Origin: RGIG3009 sp964390295
Lineage (GTDB): Bacteria > Bacillota > Clostridia > Oscillospirales > Acutalibacteraceae
Reading direction: 5' to 3'
Length of the DNA: 48,886 nucleotides
NCBI GenBank assembly: GCA_964390295.1
Contig: CAYMHR010000010.1
Span: 1-48,886, forward strand
In this document: one piece after another, positions 6,990 to 14,068 of the stretch
Layout: each line of letters begins with the position of its first letter
Position numbering within the stretch: the stretch's first letter is position 1
Program-made: the position numbers and the translations under genes
Notes under the pieces: model-generated
Told to the model about the DNA's origin: nothing
The model's database searches: none
What the model saw: only the letters and a program-made list of their open reading frames with translations

Positions 6990-8308
6990 ACTCGTTCCCC
7001 CAGAAGATCCCAATCCAAACGGTCGGTAATATGGACGTTGACAAAATCGCCCGGCTGTAGCGGCTCCTTGGCCGTAAAAAACACGCGTGGGTCAATATCC
7101 GGTGCATCGGCGGCGGTTCGTCCGAACCAGCAACGCTCACGCGGATCGTACCCCTCCACCAGCACCGTAACGGTTTGACCGATCTGCGAATCGCCGTGTG
7201 CATCGGCAATCCGTGTTTGCAGTTCCATCACCGTATCTCTTCGTTGCTCCTTGACCTGCTCATCCACCTGGTCAGCCATCTCCGCGGCCGGCGTTCCTTC
7301 CTCAGCCGAATACGCAAAGCAACCCAGACGTTCAAAACGCACGTCACGAATAAACTCGCACAGCTCCTCAAATTCCGCTTCCGTTTCTCCGGGAAAGCCC
7401 ACCATCACCGTCGTGCGCAAGGCGATACCGGGGATTTTGTTGCGCAAGTGCTGCAACAGAGCCGTCAAACTATCCCGATCTCCGGTGCGATTCATCGCAC
7501 GCAGAATACGTCCGTTGGCGTGCTGGATCGGAATATCCAAATACTTGACGATCTTATCCTGCCGCGCCATGACGTCCGCCAGCTCATCCGTAATATGCTC
7601 CGGATAGCAATATAGCAAACGAATCCAGCAAATGCCCTCGATTGCACACAGACGCTCCAACAAATCGGGCAGTAAGGAGCGGCCGGCCGTATCCATGCCG
7701 TACAGCGTCGTATCCTGTGCCACGAGCACCAATTCCCGCACACCGTTGGCCGCCAACTGCTCGGCTTCGGCAACAACGGCATCCAGCGAACGGCTGCGCA
7801 AGCCGCCGCGGATCAGCGGAATGGCACAATACGTACAGCGGTTATTACACCCGTCGCCAATCCGCAAGTAGGCGGAATAAGAGGGCGTCGTTTGCACGCG
7901 TTCGCCATCCAGCGTCCAACAGGACAGCGGCGGAAACCGACGGACGACTTGGCCGTCCAGGGCGGCTTGCACGACCTCGGCGATCTCGACGTTGGCACCC
8001 AAGCCAAGCACCGCATCACATTCCGGAAGCTCCGCCGCCACTTCGTCACGATACCGCTGTGCCAAGCAACCTGTGACGACGATGGCGCGAATTTGTCCTT
8101 CCTTTTTCAGTTGAGAAAATTCCAAAATCGTGTCGATTGCTTCCTGCTTGGCATCACCGATAAAGCCGCAGGTATTGATGACGACTGCATCGGCATGATC
8201 CGCGTCGGCAGTGACGGTAAAGCCGGCATCGCGTAGCTTTGCCAGCATCAGCTCCGCATCCATTTGATTTTTGGGGCACCCCAAAGAAACCATTCCGACA
8301 CTACTCAT
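6986..8308 (-). CDS. rimO: Ribosomal protein S12 methylthiotransferase RimO
   Basis: Radical-SAM enzyme that adds a methylthio group to an aspartate of ribosomal protein S12. The N-terminal methylthiotransferase domain begins VGMVSLGCPKNQMDAE with further cysteines in NTCGFIGDAKQEAID and VVTGCLAQRY. The radical-SAM cluster motif is CNNRCTYCAIP, and a TRAM domain closes the 440 residues (TVTVLVEGYDP to VNVHITD). GGAGG is 7 bases before the ATG. It overlaps recX by 8 bases and pgsA by 4. The GCPKNxxDxE start favours RimO over MiaB. Confidence 0.95.
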   Translation of the reverse strand: MSSVGMVSLGCPKNQMDAELMLAKLRDAGFTVTADADHADAVVINTCGFIGDAKQEAIDTILEFSQLKKEGQIRAIVVTGCLAQRYRDEVAAELPECDAVLGLGANVEIAEVVQAALDGQVVRRFPPLSCWTLDGERVQTTPSYSAYLRIGDGCNNRCTYCAIPLIRGGLRSRSLDAVVAEAEQLAANGVRELVLVAQDTTLYGMDTAGRSLLPDLLERLCAIEGICWIRLLYCYPEHITDELADVMARQDKIVKYLDIPIQHANGRILRAMNRTGDRDSLTALLQHLRNKIPGIALRTTVMVGFPGETEAEFEELCEFIRDVRFERLGCFAYSAEEGTPAAEMADQVDEQVKEQRRDTVMELQTRIADAHGDSQIGQTVTVLVEGYDPRERCWFGRTAADAPDIDPRVFFTAKEPLQPGDFVNVHITDRLDWDLLGERV

Positions 8309-8942
8309 CTTGTTCCTCCGCTTCCTTCTGCCACAGTGTCAACGCACGTCCCACGGTTTCGGCATCATAGCCGTAGCGTGACAGTGCACCGGCGATCCGT
8401 TGCCGCTCCTGCACCGTTACAGGTACAGTATACCGTTTTTTGGCAAGAAAAGCAAGGGCTAATTCCGTTTCGTCGGTTTCCGTTGCCCGCGCCGCTTCGC
8501 GCGCCAAGTCGCGGGTGATTCCACGGCGCATCAGTTCCTCGGTAACGCGTCGCTTCGGATACAGCTTCACGTGCACCAGTTGTTCGGCCAACCGCTGTGC
8601 ATACGCCTCATCGTTGACGTACCCAAACTGCTCCATACGCTCCGCCGTCGCCTGCGCCACCTCCCGGTTTTCCGCGTGATACCGTCCTTTTTCGTGACAC
8701 AGCTTTTGCTCCAGCTCCCAACGCGACAAGTCACGGTGCGCCAACAAAAACACCGCCTTGTTTTCGGCGCGTCGCCGTGCCGAACGGTAACACAGTGCTT
8801 CCAGCTCGGTAGCCGACAAAGAGGAATCCGCCCCGTAGGGGGATTCCTCCCAAACCGTCTTATCCAATAGAACTTCACTGCCGTCGGTAAACGTCAATCG
8901 TACTTGATGCCCTCGTGCAGGGCATACCGACGCGATCATCAT
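8301..8942 (-). CDS. recX: Regulatory protein RecX
   Basis: Modulator that binds RecA filaments and limits recombinase activity. The 213 residues show the three-helix RecX repeats: RRRAENKAVFLLAHRDLSRWEL in the first, QFGYVNDEAYAQRLAE in the second and a C-terminal ALSRYGYDAETVGRAL. The gene directly follows recA with a 4-base overlap (ATGA at 8942-8939), the usual arrangement, which supports the call. Two consecutive ATG codons are possible starts. Confidence 0.93.
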   Translation of the reverse strand: MMIASVCPARGHQVRLTFTDGSEVLLDKTVWEESPYGADSSLSATELEALCYRSARRRAENKAVFLLAHRDLSRWELEQKLCHEKGRYHAENREVAQATAERMEQFGYVNDEAYAQRLAEQLVHVKLYPKRRVTEELMRRGITRDLAREAARATETDETELALAFLAKKRYTVPVTVQERQRIAGALSRYGYDAETVGRALTLWQKEAEEQDE

Positions 8943-10084
8943 TGGTCGTCCACCACAATATCGATTGAGGCGCGTGCCGCGTTGGCGGTATATTGTGCCG
9001 CCGCTTCAATCGGAATTTCCACTACCGGTGCCGCCGGTGCGTCTTCGGTATCTTCGCGCTGAGCCTTCATAGCGGCAACCACTTCCGCCTCGATCGCACT
9101 GCTCAAATCGGGATTTTCCTGTAGAAAATCGCGCACGCTGTCGCGACCCTGGCCCAGCCGTTCCTCCTTATAAGAGAACCACGAACCGGACTTCTGCACC
9201 ACATCCAGCTCGACCGCCAAATCCAGCAGCTCGCCCATCCGTGAAATGCCCTTACCGTAAATGACGTCGAATTCTGCCTCCTTAAACGGCGGAGCGACCT
9301 TGTTTTTCACCACGCGCACGCGGGTATGCGATCCGTACGGAACGCCGCCGTTTTTCAACGTTTCCTGGCGGCGCACATCCAAACGAACCGATGCATAATA
9401 TTTCAGCGCGTTACCGCCGGCAGTCACTTCGGGATTGCCGTACACCACGCCGACCTTCAAGCGTAGCTGGTTGATAAAAATAGCCACGCAACCGGTCTTA
9501 CCCACGGCGCCTGCCAGCTTACGCATCGCCTGGGACATCAACCGCGCCTGCAAGCCAACGTGCGCTTCGCCCATTTCGCCCTCGATCTCCTGACGGGGTA
9601 CCAGAGCGGCTACCGAGTCCACGACCAGCATATCCACGGCACCGGAACGGATCAACGCCTCCGCAATTTCCAGCGCCTGCTCGCCGGTATCGGGCTGTGA
9701 CACCAGCAGCGCATCCACGTCGACACCCAGGGCACGGGCATACACCGGGTCCAGCGCGTGCTCCACGTCGATATACGCCGCTTCGCCGCCGCGCTTTTGC
9801 GCCTCCGCCACCGCGTGCAGTGCCAACGTGGTTTTACCGGAAGCCTCCGGCCCGTAAATTTCGGTAATACGGCCGCGCGGCAAGCCGCCGACACCCAGTG
9901 CCATATCCAGGGTCAGCGAGCCGGTGGGAATGGTTTCCACGTTCATATTTACGTTTTCGCCCAACCGCATAACGGCGCCCTTACCATACGTTTTTTCGAT
10001 TTGTGCCAACGCGGTTTCCAACGCCTTTTGCTTATTGCTTGCCGGAGCCGGACGCTCCACAGCCGTTTTTTTCTTATCCGCCAT
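8939..10084 (-). CDS. recA: Recombinase RecA
   Basis: ATP-dependent strand-exchange protein and SOS co-protease. The Walker A loop reads GPEASGKTT, Walker B is in MLVVDSVAALVP, and the conserved FINQLRLKVGVVYGNPE segment with TAGGNALKYYASVR is intact. The C-terminal tail is acidic (TEDAP) but extended to give 381 residues, slightly longer than many RecAs. The ATG at 10084 (MADKKK) has GAGG 8 bases upstream; an in-frame extension to 10204 has no ribosome site. It heads recA-recX-rimO-pgsA. An inverted repeat lies just upstream at 10103-10119. Confidence 0.98.
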   Translation of the reverse strand: MADKKKTAVERPAPASNKQKALETALAQIEKTYGKGAVMRLGENVNMNVETIPTGSLTLDMALGVGGLPRGRITEIYGPEASGKTTLALHAVAEAQKRGGEAAYIDVEHALDPVYARALGVDVDALLVSQPDTGEQALEIAEALIRSGAVDMLVVDSVAALVPRQEIEGEMGEAHVGLQARLMSQAMRKLAGAVGKTGCVAIFINQLRLKVGVVYGNPEVTAGGNALKYYASVRLDVRRQETLKNGGVPYGSHTRVRVVKNKVAPPFKEAEFDVIYGKGISRMGELLDLAVELDVVQKSGSWFSYKEERLGQGRDSVRDFLQENPDLSSAIEAEVVAAMKAQREDTEDAPAAPVVEIPIEAAAQYTANAARASIDIVVDDQ

Positions 10085-10102
10085 GCGTTTTTCCTCATTT
10101 CC

Positions 10103-10119
10103 CGTTCGTATACCGAACG
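10103..10119. promoter_or_regulatory. Inverted repeat before recA, possible operator
   Basis: CGTTCG-N5-CGAACG, perfectly symmetrical in both 6-bp arms, 18 bases upstream of the recA ATG and directly before its ribosome site. It does not match the Bacillota LexA box (GAAC-N4-GTTC), whose half-sites face the other way, so its role as an SOS operator is only a guess. It could also form a small hairpin over the start region. Confidence 0.35.
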
Positions 10120-10246
10120 CTTTTCTGTAATATACGATCGCCCCACCGGCAAATTTTGCCGTGTTTTGCTTTGCGCCGTCCGGCAGAACGACTGCCGACA
10201 GCATCGTGCCCCACTGTCCTTATGACAGTTTCAAATCACCGGTTGA

Positions 10247-11122
10247 TCAAATTGACATAAGACGTTTGCCGATCGAAACGGCAAATTTCAGAGCATCGGG
10301 TATCAATTCATCCGGGAATTTGCTTAAGTACCCAAATATTTCAAACGTCAAATCGCCGTCGTAGCCGATACGTTTCAAGGAGGCCATAATGGCTTCCCAA
10401 TTCAGCCTTCCGGTATACGGGAGAACGTGTTGATCTTCAAGATAGTTGTTATCGTGAACGTGTAATGCTTTTAAGAATTTCGGATTCGTTTTCTCGATAA
10501 ACTCCTCCGGCTCGTATCCTGTCAGCGCCGCGTGGCCTATGTCCACGCACACGTTGATCCACGGGGAGTTGATCTTTTCAACGATGCCGTTTATTTCTTC
10601 CGGAGAACCCAGTTTGCCGATCAAGCAGTGCCGCTTTGAATCCGCGTCCCACAAATTCTCCACCGATACGTGTATACCAAATTTTTCACAGTACGGGATA
10701 AGGCTTCGATAATACGCTACGTTGTATTCTTCAAAATCGGCACCCTTCACGACGTATTCACTCAAGGCAACGTTTTTCGGCAGACTAATAGAATGTACGA
10801 TCATATTGTCGGCCCCAAGAATCGCCGCCGATTCCATGGAACGTACCAACCGCAAATATTTCGGTTCGGACAGATCGAACGCAGACCCGTAATTCAGCGA
10901 AAACGGCGCATGCGCTTGATTGCAGACAATCCCGGCCGTATCAAGTTGCCTTTTCAAGCGTTCGGCATAATCCCTGTAGCCGTCCCCCAAAACCTTTTCG
11001 TTTTCGTTCTCCCAATAGTACGAATAATCTATGGCATCAAATCCGGCTTGCTTTGCAAGCTCTATCGCCCTTTGATCTCCGAATCGTTTGACCAACTCAT
11101 AGGCTTCGACGGATAATTTCAT
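10247..11122 (-). CDS. Sugar phosphate isomerase/epimerase family TIM-barrel protein
   Basis: Xylose-isomerase-like TIM barrel (AP endonuclease 2 superfamily) of 291 residues. Recognisable metal-site strands are DAIDYSYYW near the N-terminus, NQAHAPFS, NMIVHSISL, VSVENLWD, VCVDIGHAAL, KALHVHDNN and LTFEIFG, giving the expected pattern of E, D, H, H and E ligands. AAGGAG lies 8 bases before the ATG at 11122. It stands alone behind its own strong promoter. The substrate cannot be told from sequence; relatives act on inosose, ketohexoses or keto-sugar acids. Confidence 0.88.
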   Translation of the reverse strand: MKLSVEAYELVKRFGDQRAIELAKQAGFDAIDYSYYWENENEKVLGDGYRDYAERLKRQLDTAGIVCNQAHAPFSLNYGSAFDLSEPKYLRLVRSMESAAILGADNMIVHSISLPKNVALSEYVVKGADFEEYNVAYYRSLIPYCEKFGIHVSVENLWDADSKRHCLIGKLGSPEEINGIVEKINSPWINVCVDIGHAALTGYEPEEFIEKTNPKFLKALHVHDNNYLEDQHVLPYTGRLNWEAIMASLKRIGYDGDLTFEIFGYLSKFPDELIPDALKFAVSIGKRLMSI

Positions 11123-11186
11123 AGAACAATCTCCTTCTTTGCTTCGGTCGGGAGGCGTCGTCGGTTTTGACCGTTTCACGATTAGT

Positions 11187-11215
11187 ATTATACCGCATCC
11201 TTTTGCCAAAATCAA
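11187..11215 (-). promoter_or_regulatory. Sigma-A promoter of the TIM-barrel gene
   Basis: On the minus strand TTGATT (11215-11210), a 17-base spacer and a perfect TATAAT (11192-11187). It is 65 bases upstream of the start at 11122. Confidence 0.8.
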
Positions 11216-11267
11216 GAGGATTTGCGAAAAAATCGAACAAATGTTTTCTTTTTTGAAAAAAGAATTG

Positions 11268-11285
11268 CTCCCCCGTTCGAGGGAA
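11268..11285 (-). terminator. Possible weak terminator after uppP
   Basis: A short GC stem (CCC/GGG around GTTCGA) 9 bases past the uppP stop, followed on the minus strand by AATTCTTTTTTC. The stem is only 4-5 bp, so the call is tentative. Confidence 0.35.
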
Positions 11286-11293
11286 CAGAAATC

Positions 11294-12142
11294 TTACAAA
11301 ATTTCGCTGTGCATCACGTTGGTAAGCATCAGCACCAACAGCACCGCACCCAGCAGGATACGATACCAGCCGAACGGCTTGAAGCTGTGCTTTTTAATAA
11401 AGTCCATCAGCGCGCGGATTACCAGCAGGGATACCACGAACGCAACGACCATACCAATCGCCAGCACCAGCCATTCCTGCCACGTGAAGGACAAACCGCT
11501 GAGTATAAACTTCAGCACCTTCAAGCCACTGGCGCCAACCATTGCCGGGATCGCCATAAAGAAGGAAAACTCCGCCGCCGCATACCGGGAACAGCCGAGC
11601 AGGACCGCTCCGAGAATCGTGGCGCCCGAACGCGACGTGCCGGGGATCAGAGCTAACACCTGAAAACAGCCAATGCACAACGCGGTGCGCCAATCGATAC
11701 CGTCCGGCTCGTGAAACCGGGGCGTGCGCTCGCGGCTTTCCATCCACAGAAACAAAACGCCGTACAGAATCAGCGTCACCGCGATGACAAACGGGTCGGA
11801 CAAATACTCATCCACCACGTCGTCCAGAGGGAGCCCGACAACCATGGCGGGTACGCTGGCGATCAGCACCATCAGCCACAGCTTCCACGTTACCTGCCGC
11901 TGTTGTGGCGTTTTCAGCGACGAAAACGGGTTTAGCTTGCGGAAAAACAGCACCACCACGGCGAAAATCGACCCCAACTGGATCAGCACCTTGAACAGAT
12001 CGAAGAAATCCTGCGAAAAGGAAAACGGCAAAAACTGATCGACAAGAATCAGATGCCCGGTACTGCTGATCGGCAGCCATTCGGTAATCCCCTGTACGAC
12101 GCCCTGCAGTACCGCTTTCAGTACTTCCCAGATCACTTCCAT
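11294..12142 (-). CDS. uppP: Undecaprenyl-diphosphate phosphatase
   Basis: Membrane phosphatase (BacA family) that recycles undecaprenyl pyrophosphate to the carrier lipid for peptidoglycan synthesis and gives low-level bacitracin resistance. The two signature loops are GITEWLPISSTGH near residue 18-30 and PGTSRSG in the middle, among about eight hydrophobic helices. The length of 282 residues is normal. GAGGTG precedes the ATG, which lies 12 bases after the ydbC stop, so the two are likely co-transcribed. Confidence 0.96.
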   Translation of the reverse strand: MEVIWEVLKAVLQGVVQGITEWLPISSTGHLILVDQFLPFSFSQDFFDLFKVLIQLGSIFAVVVLFFRKLNPFSSLKTPQQRQVTWKLWLMVLIASVPAMVVGLPLDDVVDEYLSDPFVIAVTLILYGVLFLWMESRERTPRFHEPDGIDWRTALCIGCFQVLALIPGTSRSGATILGAVLLGCSRYAAAEFSFFMAIPAMVGASGLKVLKFILSGLSFTWQEWLVLAIGMVVAFVVSLLVIRALMDFIKKHSFKPFGWYRILLGAVLLVLMLTNVMHSEIL

Positions 12143-12154
12143 GCTCTCACCTCT

Positions 12155-12376
12155 TTACAGGTCTACCTCGCTCAACAGGTCACGAAGCAAGATCACTTCG
12201 TCGGCGGTCATGGTAACGCCCTTGCCCATTTTGGCGTGATCGGGTGCCCAGTCACGGATATCGTACTTTGGATCGCGATCGTTCCAGCTGACCAGGTTAA
12301 TCTCTTTTTTCCAGCCGGTCGGTGATTCGGACAGCACACCCAATTCTTTGACAATTTCATACTTTAGTTCTGCCAT
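12155..12376 (-). CDS. YdbC/PC4-family single-stranded DNA-binding protein
   Basis: A 73-residue protein matching the bacterial YdbC family, which has the fold of the eukaryotic coactivator PC4 and binds single-stranded DNA. The family pattern is visible in GWKKEINLVSWND, the PKYDIRDWAPDH segment and GVTMTADEVILLRDLL. AAGGAG lies 9 bases before the ATG. It sits between a coiled-coil gene and uppP. Its cellular role is not established; a part in repair or transcription is inferred from the fold. Confidence 0.85.
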   Translation of the reverse strand: MAELKYEIVKELGVLSESPTGWKKEINLVSWNDRDPKYDIRDWAPDHAKMGKGVTMTADEVILLRDLLSEVDL

Positions 12377-12427
12377 GGTACTCTTCTCCTTCAGTTCGGT
12401 TATCGTTTTACTATACGCGACAACAGC

Positions 12428-13015
12428 TTAAAATAGCCACCGCTCCATTGGCTTTTCCGAGGTTTTTTCTTCCGGCGCGGCCGCGCCGCCCAACTGCGCT
12501 TTCACATCGGCCGCCTGTGCCTGCACGGAATCGGCAAAAGCGGCGGCGGCGGTCAGCCCGTGCTCCAGCTGCTCCTTTTCCTGCCACAAAGCGGCGATCG
12601 CCCGATGCGCTTCCGCCAGCTGTGAGGTAAGCTCCGCTTCCCGTTCCCGCAAGGCTTGTACGGTGGAGCGCGACTCGGCCAGCGATTCGGCAAGCTCCTG
12701 CTCGCGGCCGGAATCGATCACGGCCTGCGCCTGCTCCAGCTGTGCCGTGAGCTGTTCCGTCTGCGCCGTCAGCGAACACACCGCCTGCTGTGCGGTTTCC
12801 AGTTCGGCACGAAGCTGTGCCTCCCGTTCCTCCGCCGTGGCGACCGAAGCCAATTTCGCGCGCAATTCATTCAGCTGTGTTTTCAGCGACTCGATCTCCT
12901 CGTCCCGCGCCGTGGTTTCCTCGTGAAACGTAGTCCGGAGCTCATCGATATAATTTAATACGTCCTGCCGCGAAAAACCGCGAAACCCTGTGCGAAAACC
13001 ATACCGTTCGCTCAT
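12428..13015 (-). CDS. DivIVA-like coiled-coil protein
   Basis: 195 residues. The N-terminus (FRTGFRGFSRQDVLNYIDEL) resembles the membrane-binding DivIVA/GpsB head, which commonly has G-F-x3-V-x-x-Y-(I/L)-D. Residues ~30-150 are a long Glu/Gln/Ala/Leu-rich heptad coiled coil, and the tail has an Ala-rich stretch and ends PMERWLF. The ATG at 13015 has AAGGG 8 bases upstream; a GTG at 13024 abuts the ribosome site. A promoter with 17-base spacing precedes it. A role in placing division or cell-wall proteins is inferred from the head domain only. Confidence 0.72.
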   Translation of the reverse strand: MSERYGFRTGFRGFSRQDVLNYIDELRTTFHEETTARDEEIESLKTQLNELRAKLASVATAEEREAQLRAELETAQQAVCSLTAQTEQLTAQLEQAQAVIDSGREQELAESLAESRSTVQALREREAELTSQLAEAHRAIAALWQEKEQLEHGLTAAAAFADSVQAQAADVKAQLGGAAAPEEKTSEKPMERWLF

Positions 13016-13045
13016 TGATCTCACCCTTTCAGCTATGTCTTGCTT

Positions 13046-13074
13046 ATTCTACCATGTTCTGCCGCAAAACGCAA
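13046..13074 (-). promoter_or_regulatory. Sigma-A promoter of the DivIVA-like gene
   Basis: On the minus strand TTGCGT (13074-13069), 17-base spacer, TAGAAT (13051-13046), 30 bases before the start at 13015. Confidence 0.65.
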
Positions 13075-13107
13075 GAGTTTTTCTGCGTCTGCGCTTCACC
13101 CACAGCA

Positions 13108-13139
13108 AAACGGGCACCGCCCGTAAGCGATGCCCGTTT
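13108..13139 (-). terminator. Intrinsic terminator after the 34-aa gene
   Basis: A 9-bp perfect stem (13131-13139 with 13108-13116) with further complementarity in the loop, followed by TTTTGCTG on the minus strand. It lies 10 bases past the stop of the small gene at 13150. Confidence 0.75.
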
Positions 13140-13149
13140 CCGATTTTGA

Positions 13150-13254
13150 TCAGTCGTTCTGTGAACGGTTCTTTTTGTTTTGCCGTTCCGACCTGTTCGG
13201 TTGGTCCTGCTTATTTTGCTTGTTCTGCTGTTCCTGCTTGTCTTCGTCGTACAT
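13150..13254 (-). CDS. Small Gln/Asn/Lys-rich protein, 34 aa
   Basis: A short gene encoding 34 residues starting MYDEDKQEQQNKQNK and ending KKNRSQND, of which most are Gln, Asn, Lys, Arg, Asp, Glu or Ser; there is no hydrophobic residue after Tyr2 apart from one Pro-flanked turn. GGGAGG lies 8 bases before the ATG and a terminator follows 10 bases after the stop, so this is a complete small gene rather than noise. It is 69 bases downstream of the 242-residue membrane protein gene. The composition recalls tiny hydrophilic spore or desiccation proteins of endospore formers, but I recognise no family. Confidence 0.6.
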   Translation of the reverse strand: MYDEDKQEQQNKQNKQDQPNRSERQNKKNRSQND

Positions 13255-13323
13255 GCGATTCCGCCTCCCGGTTGATTTGTGACGCCGTGGACGTCATCAC
13301 CAGTATTCCCGGAACCGCACCGA

Positions 13324-14052
13324 TTATTTCTCGCCGTCGCCCGTTTGGGCTTTGGCAAACTTTTCCAAAAGCCGCATCATATCCGCGGCGCGCGCCTGAT
13401 CCTCGGCCGTGGCATTTTCCCAGCTGGCAACGCCCCAGTACAGCACGTCCGGCACCGTAATAAGCTCGGTATCCGACTCCAGAAGCGACAGTCCCTCCCA
13501 ATTCCAGTAAACGCCGTCCTCACTCACGCCGGATACCTCCTGCATGGTCGTCAGCGGCAAAAAGAACCGGGACTCATCCCCCAGCGCACTGCGAATGGAG
13601 GTGGTGTAATACTCCGGCGCAAACGCCCACAAATCCACGTCCTTCGCCATCATGTGGCCAAGCACCGCCTGCTGATTGGTAACGGCCGACGGGTTCGCGG
13701 CGGATTCCGTGCCCGACGATACGTTCAAGCACTGAATTTCCACGACAACCTTTCCGTCGCCGTTGAGGTCCTCGCCGTATTGCTCTAAAATCGTCTCCAG
13801 CCGTTCTGCGGCGTTGGAATCGACCTCCTGCATGGAAACCAGACAGATCAGATAATCCGGATCGGTTCGGCTCAGGGTGTGCACCAACAAAAAGACCCCG
13901 ATCGCCAAAAAGGCGCCACCGAGTATCACTTTCCATTTGTGATGATACCAAAAGTTTTCCAACCATCCGCGCGGAGTTTGCGGCTCCGGCGCCTGCGGTC
14001 GATACTTCAGCTCCTCCGGGTCCACCCCACGCAGATACCATTCTCGCGCCAT
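13324..14052 (-). CDS. Single-pass membrane protein of unknown function, 242 aa
   Basis: An N-terminal cytoplasmic segment of about 38 residues (start MAREWYLRGVDPEELKYR, then a Pro-rich turn), one transmembrane helix at about residues 41-60 (VILGGAFLAIGVFLLVHTL), and an external domain of about 180 residues. The outer domain contains DLNGDGKVVVEIQ, which resembles a Ca-binding or dockerin-like DxNxDG loop, and several Trp/Tyr-rich turns (GVYWNWEGL). It starts 16 bases after the GH3 stop and is probably in the same transcript. I know related Clostridia hypotheticals begin this way, but no function is assigned. Confidence 0.75.
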   Translation of the reverse strand: MAREWYLRGVDPEELKYRPQAPEPQTPRGWLENFWYHHKWKVILGGAFLAIGVFLLVHTLSRTDPDYLICLVSMQEVDSNAAERLETILEQYGEDLNGDGKVVVEIQCLNVSSGTESAANPSAVTNQQAVLGHMMAKDVDLWAFAPEYYTTSIRSALGDESRFFLPLTTMQEVSGVSEDGVYWNWEGLSLLESDTELITVPDVLYWGVASWENATAEDQARAADMMRLLEKFAKAQTGDGEK

Positions 14053-14068
14053 ACCCTTGAATCCTTTC

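Noticed and set aside
13044..13358. A 104-codon minus-strand frame rich in Arg, Thr and Asn covering the small gene region.
   Set aside because: It runs through the terminator at 13108-13139, overlaps the 242-residue gene and lacks a ribosome site. The 34-codon frame has the ribosome site and ends just before the terminator.
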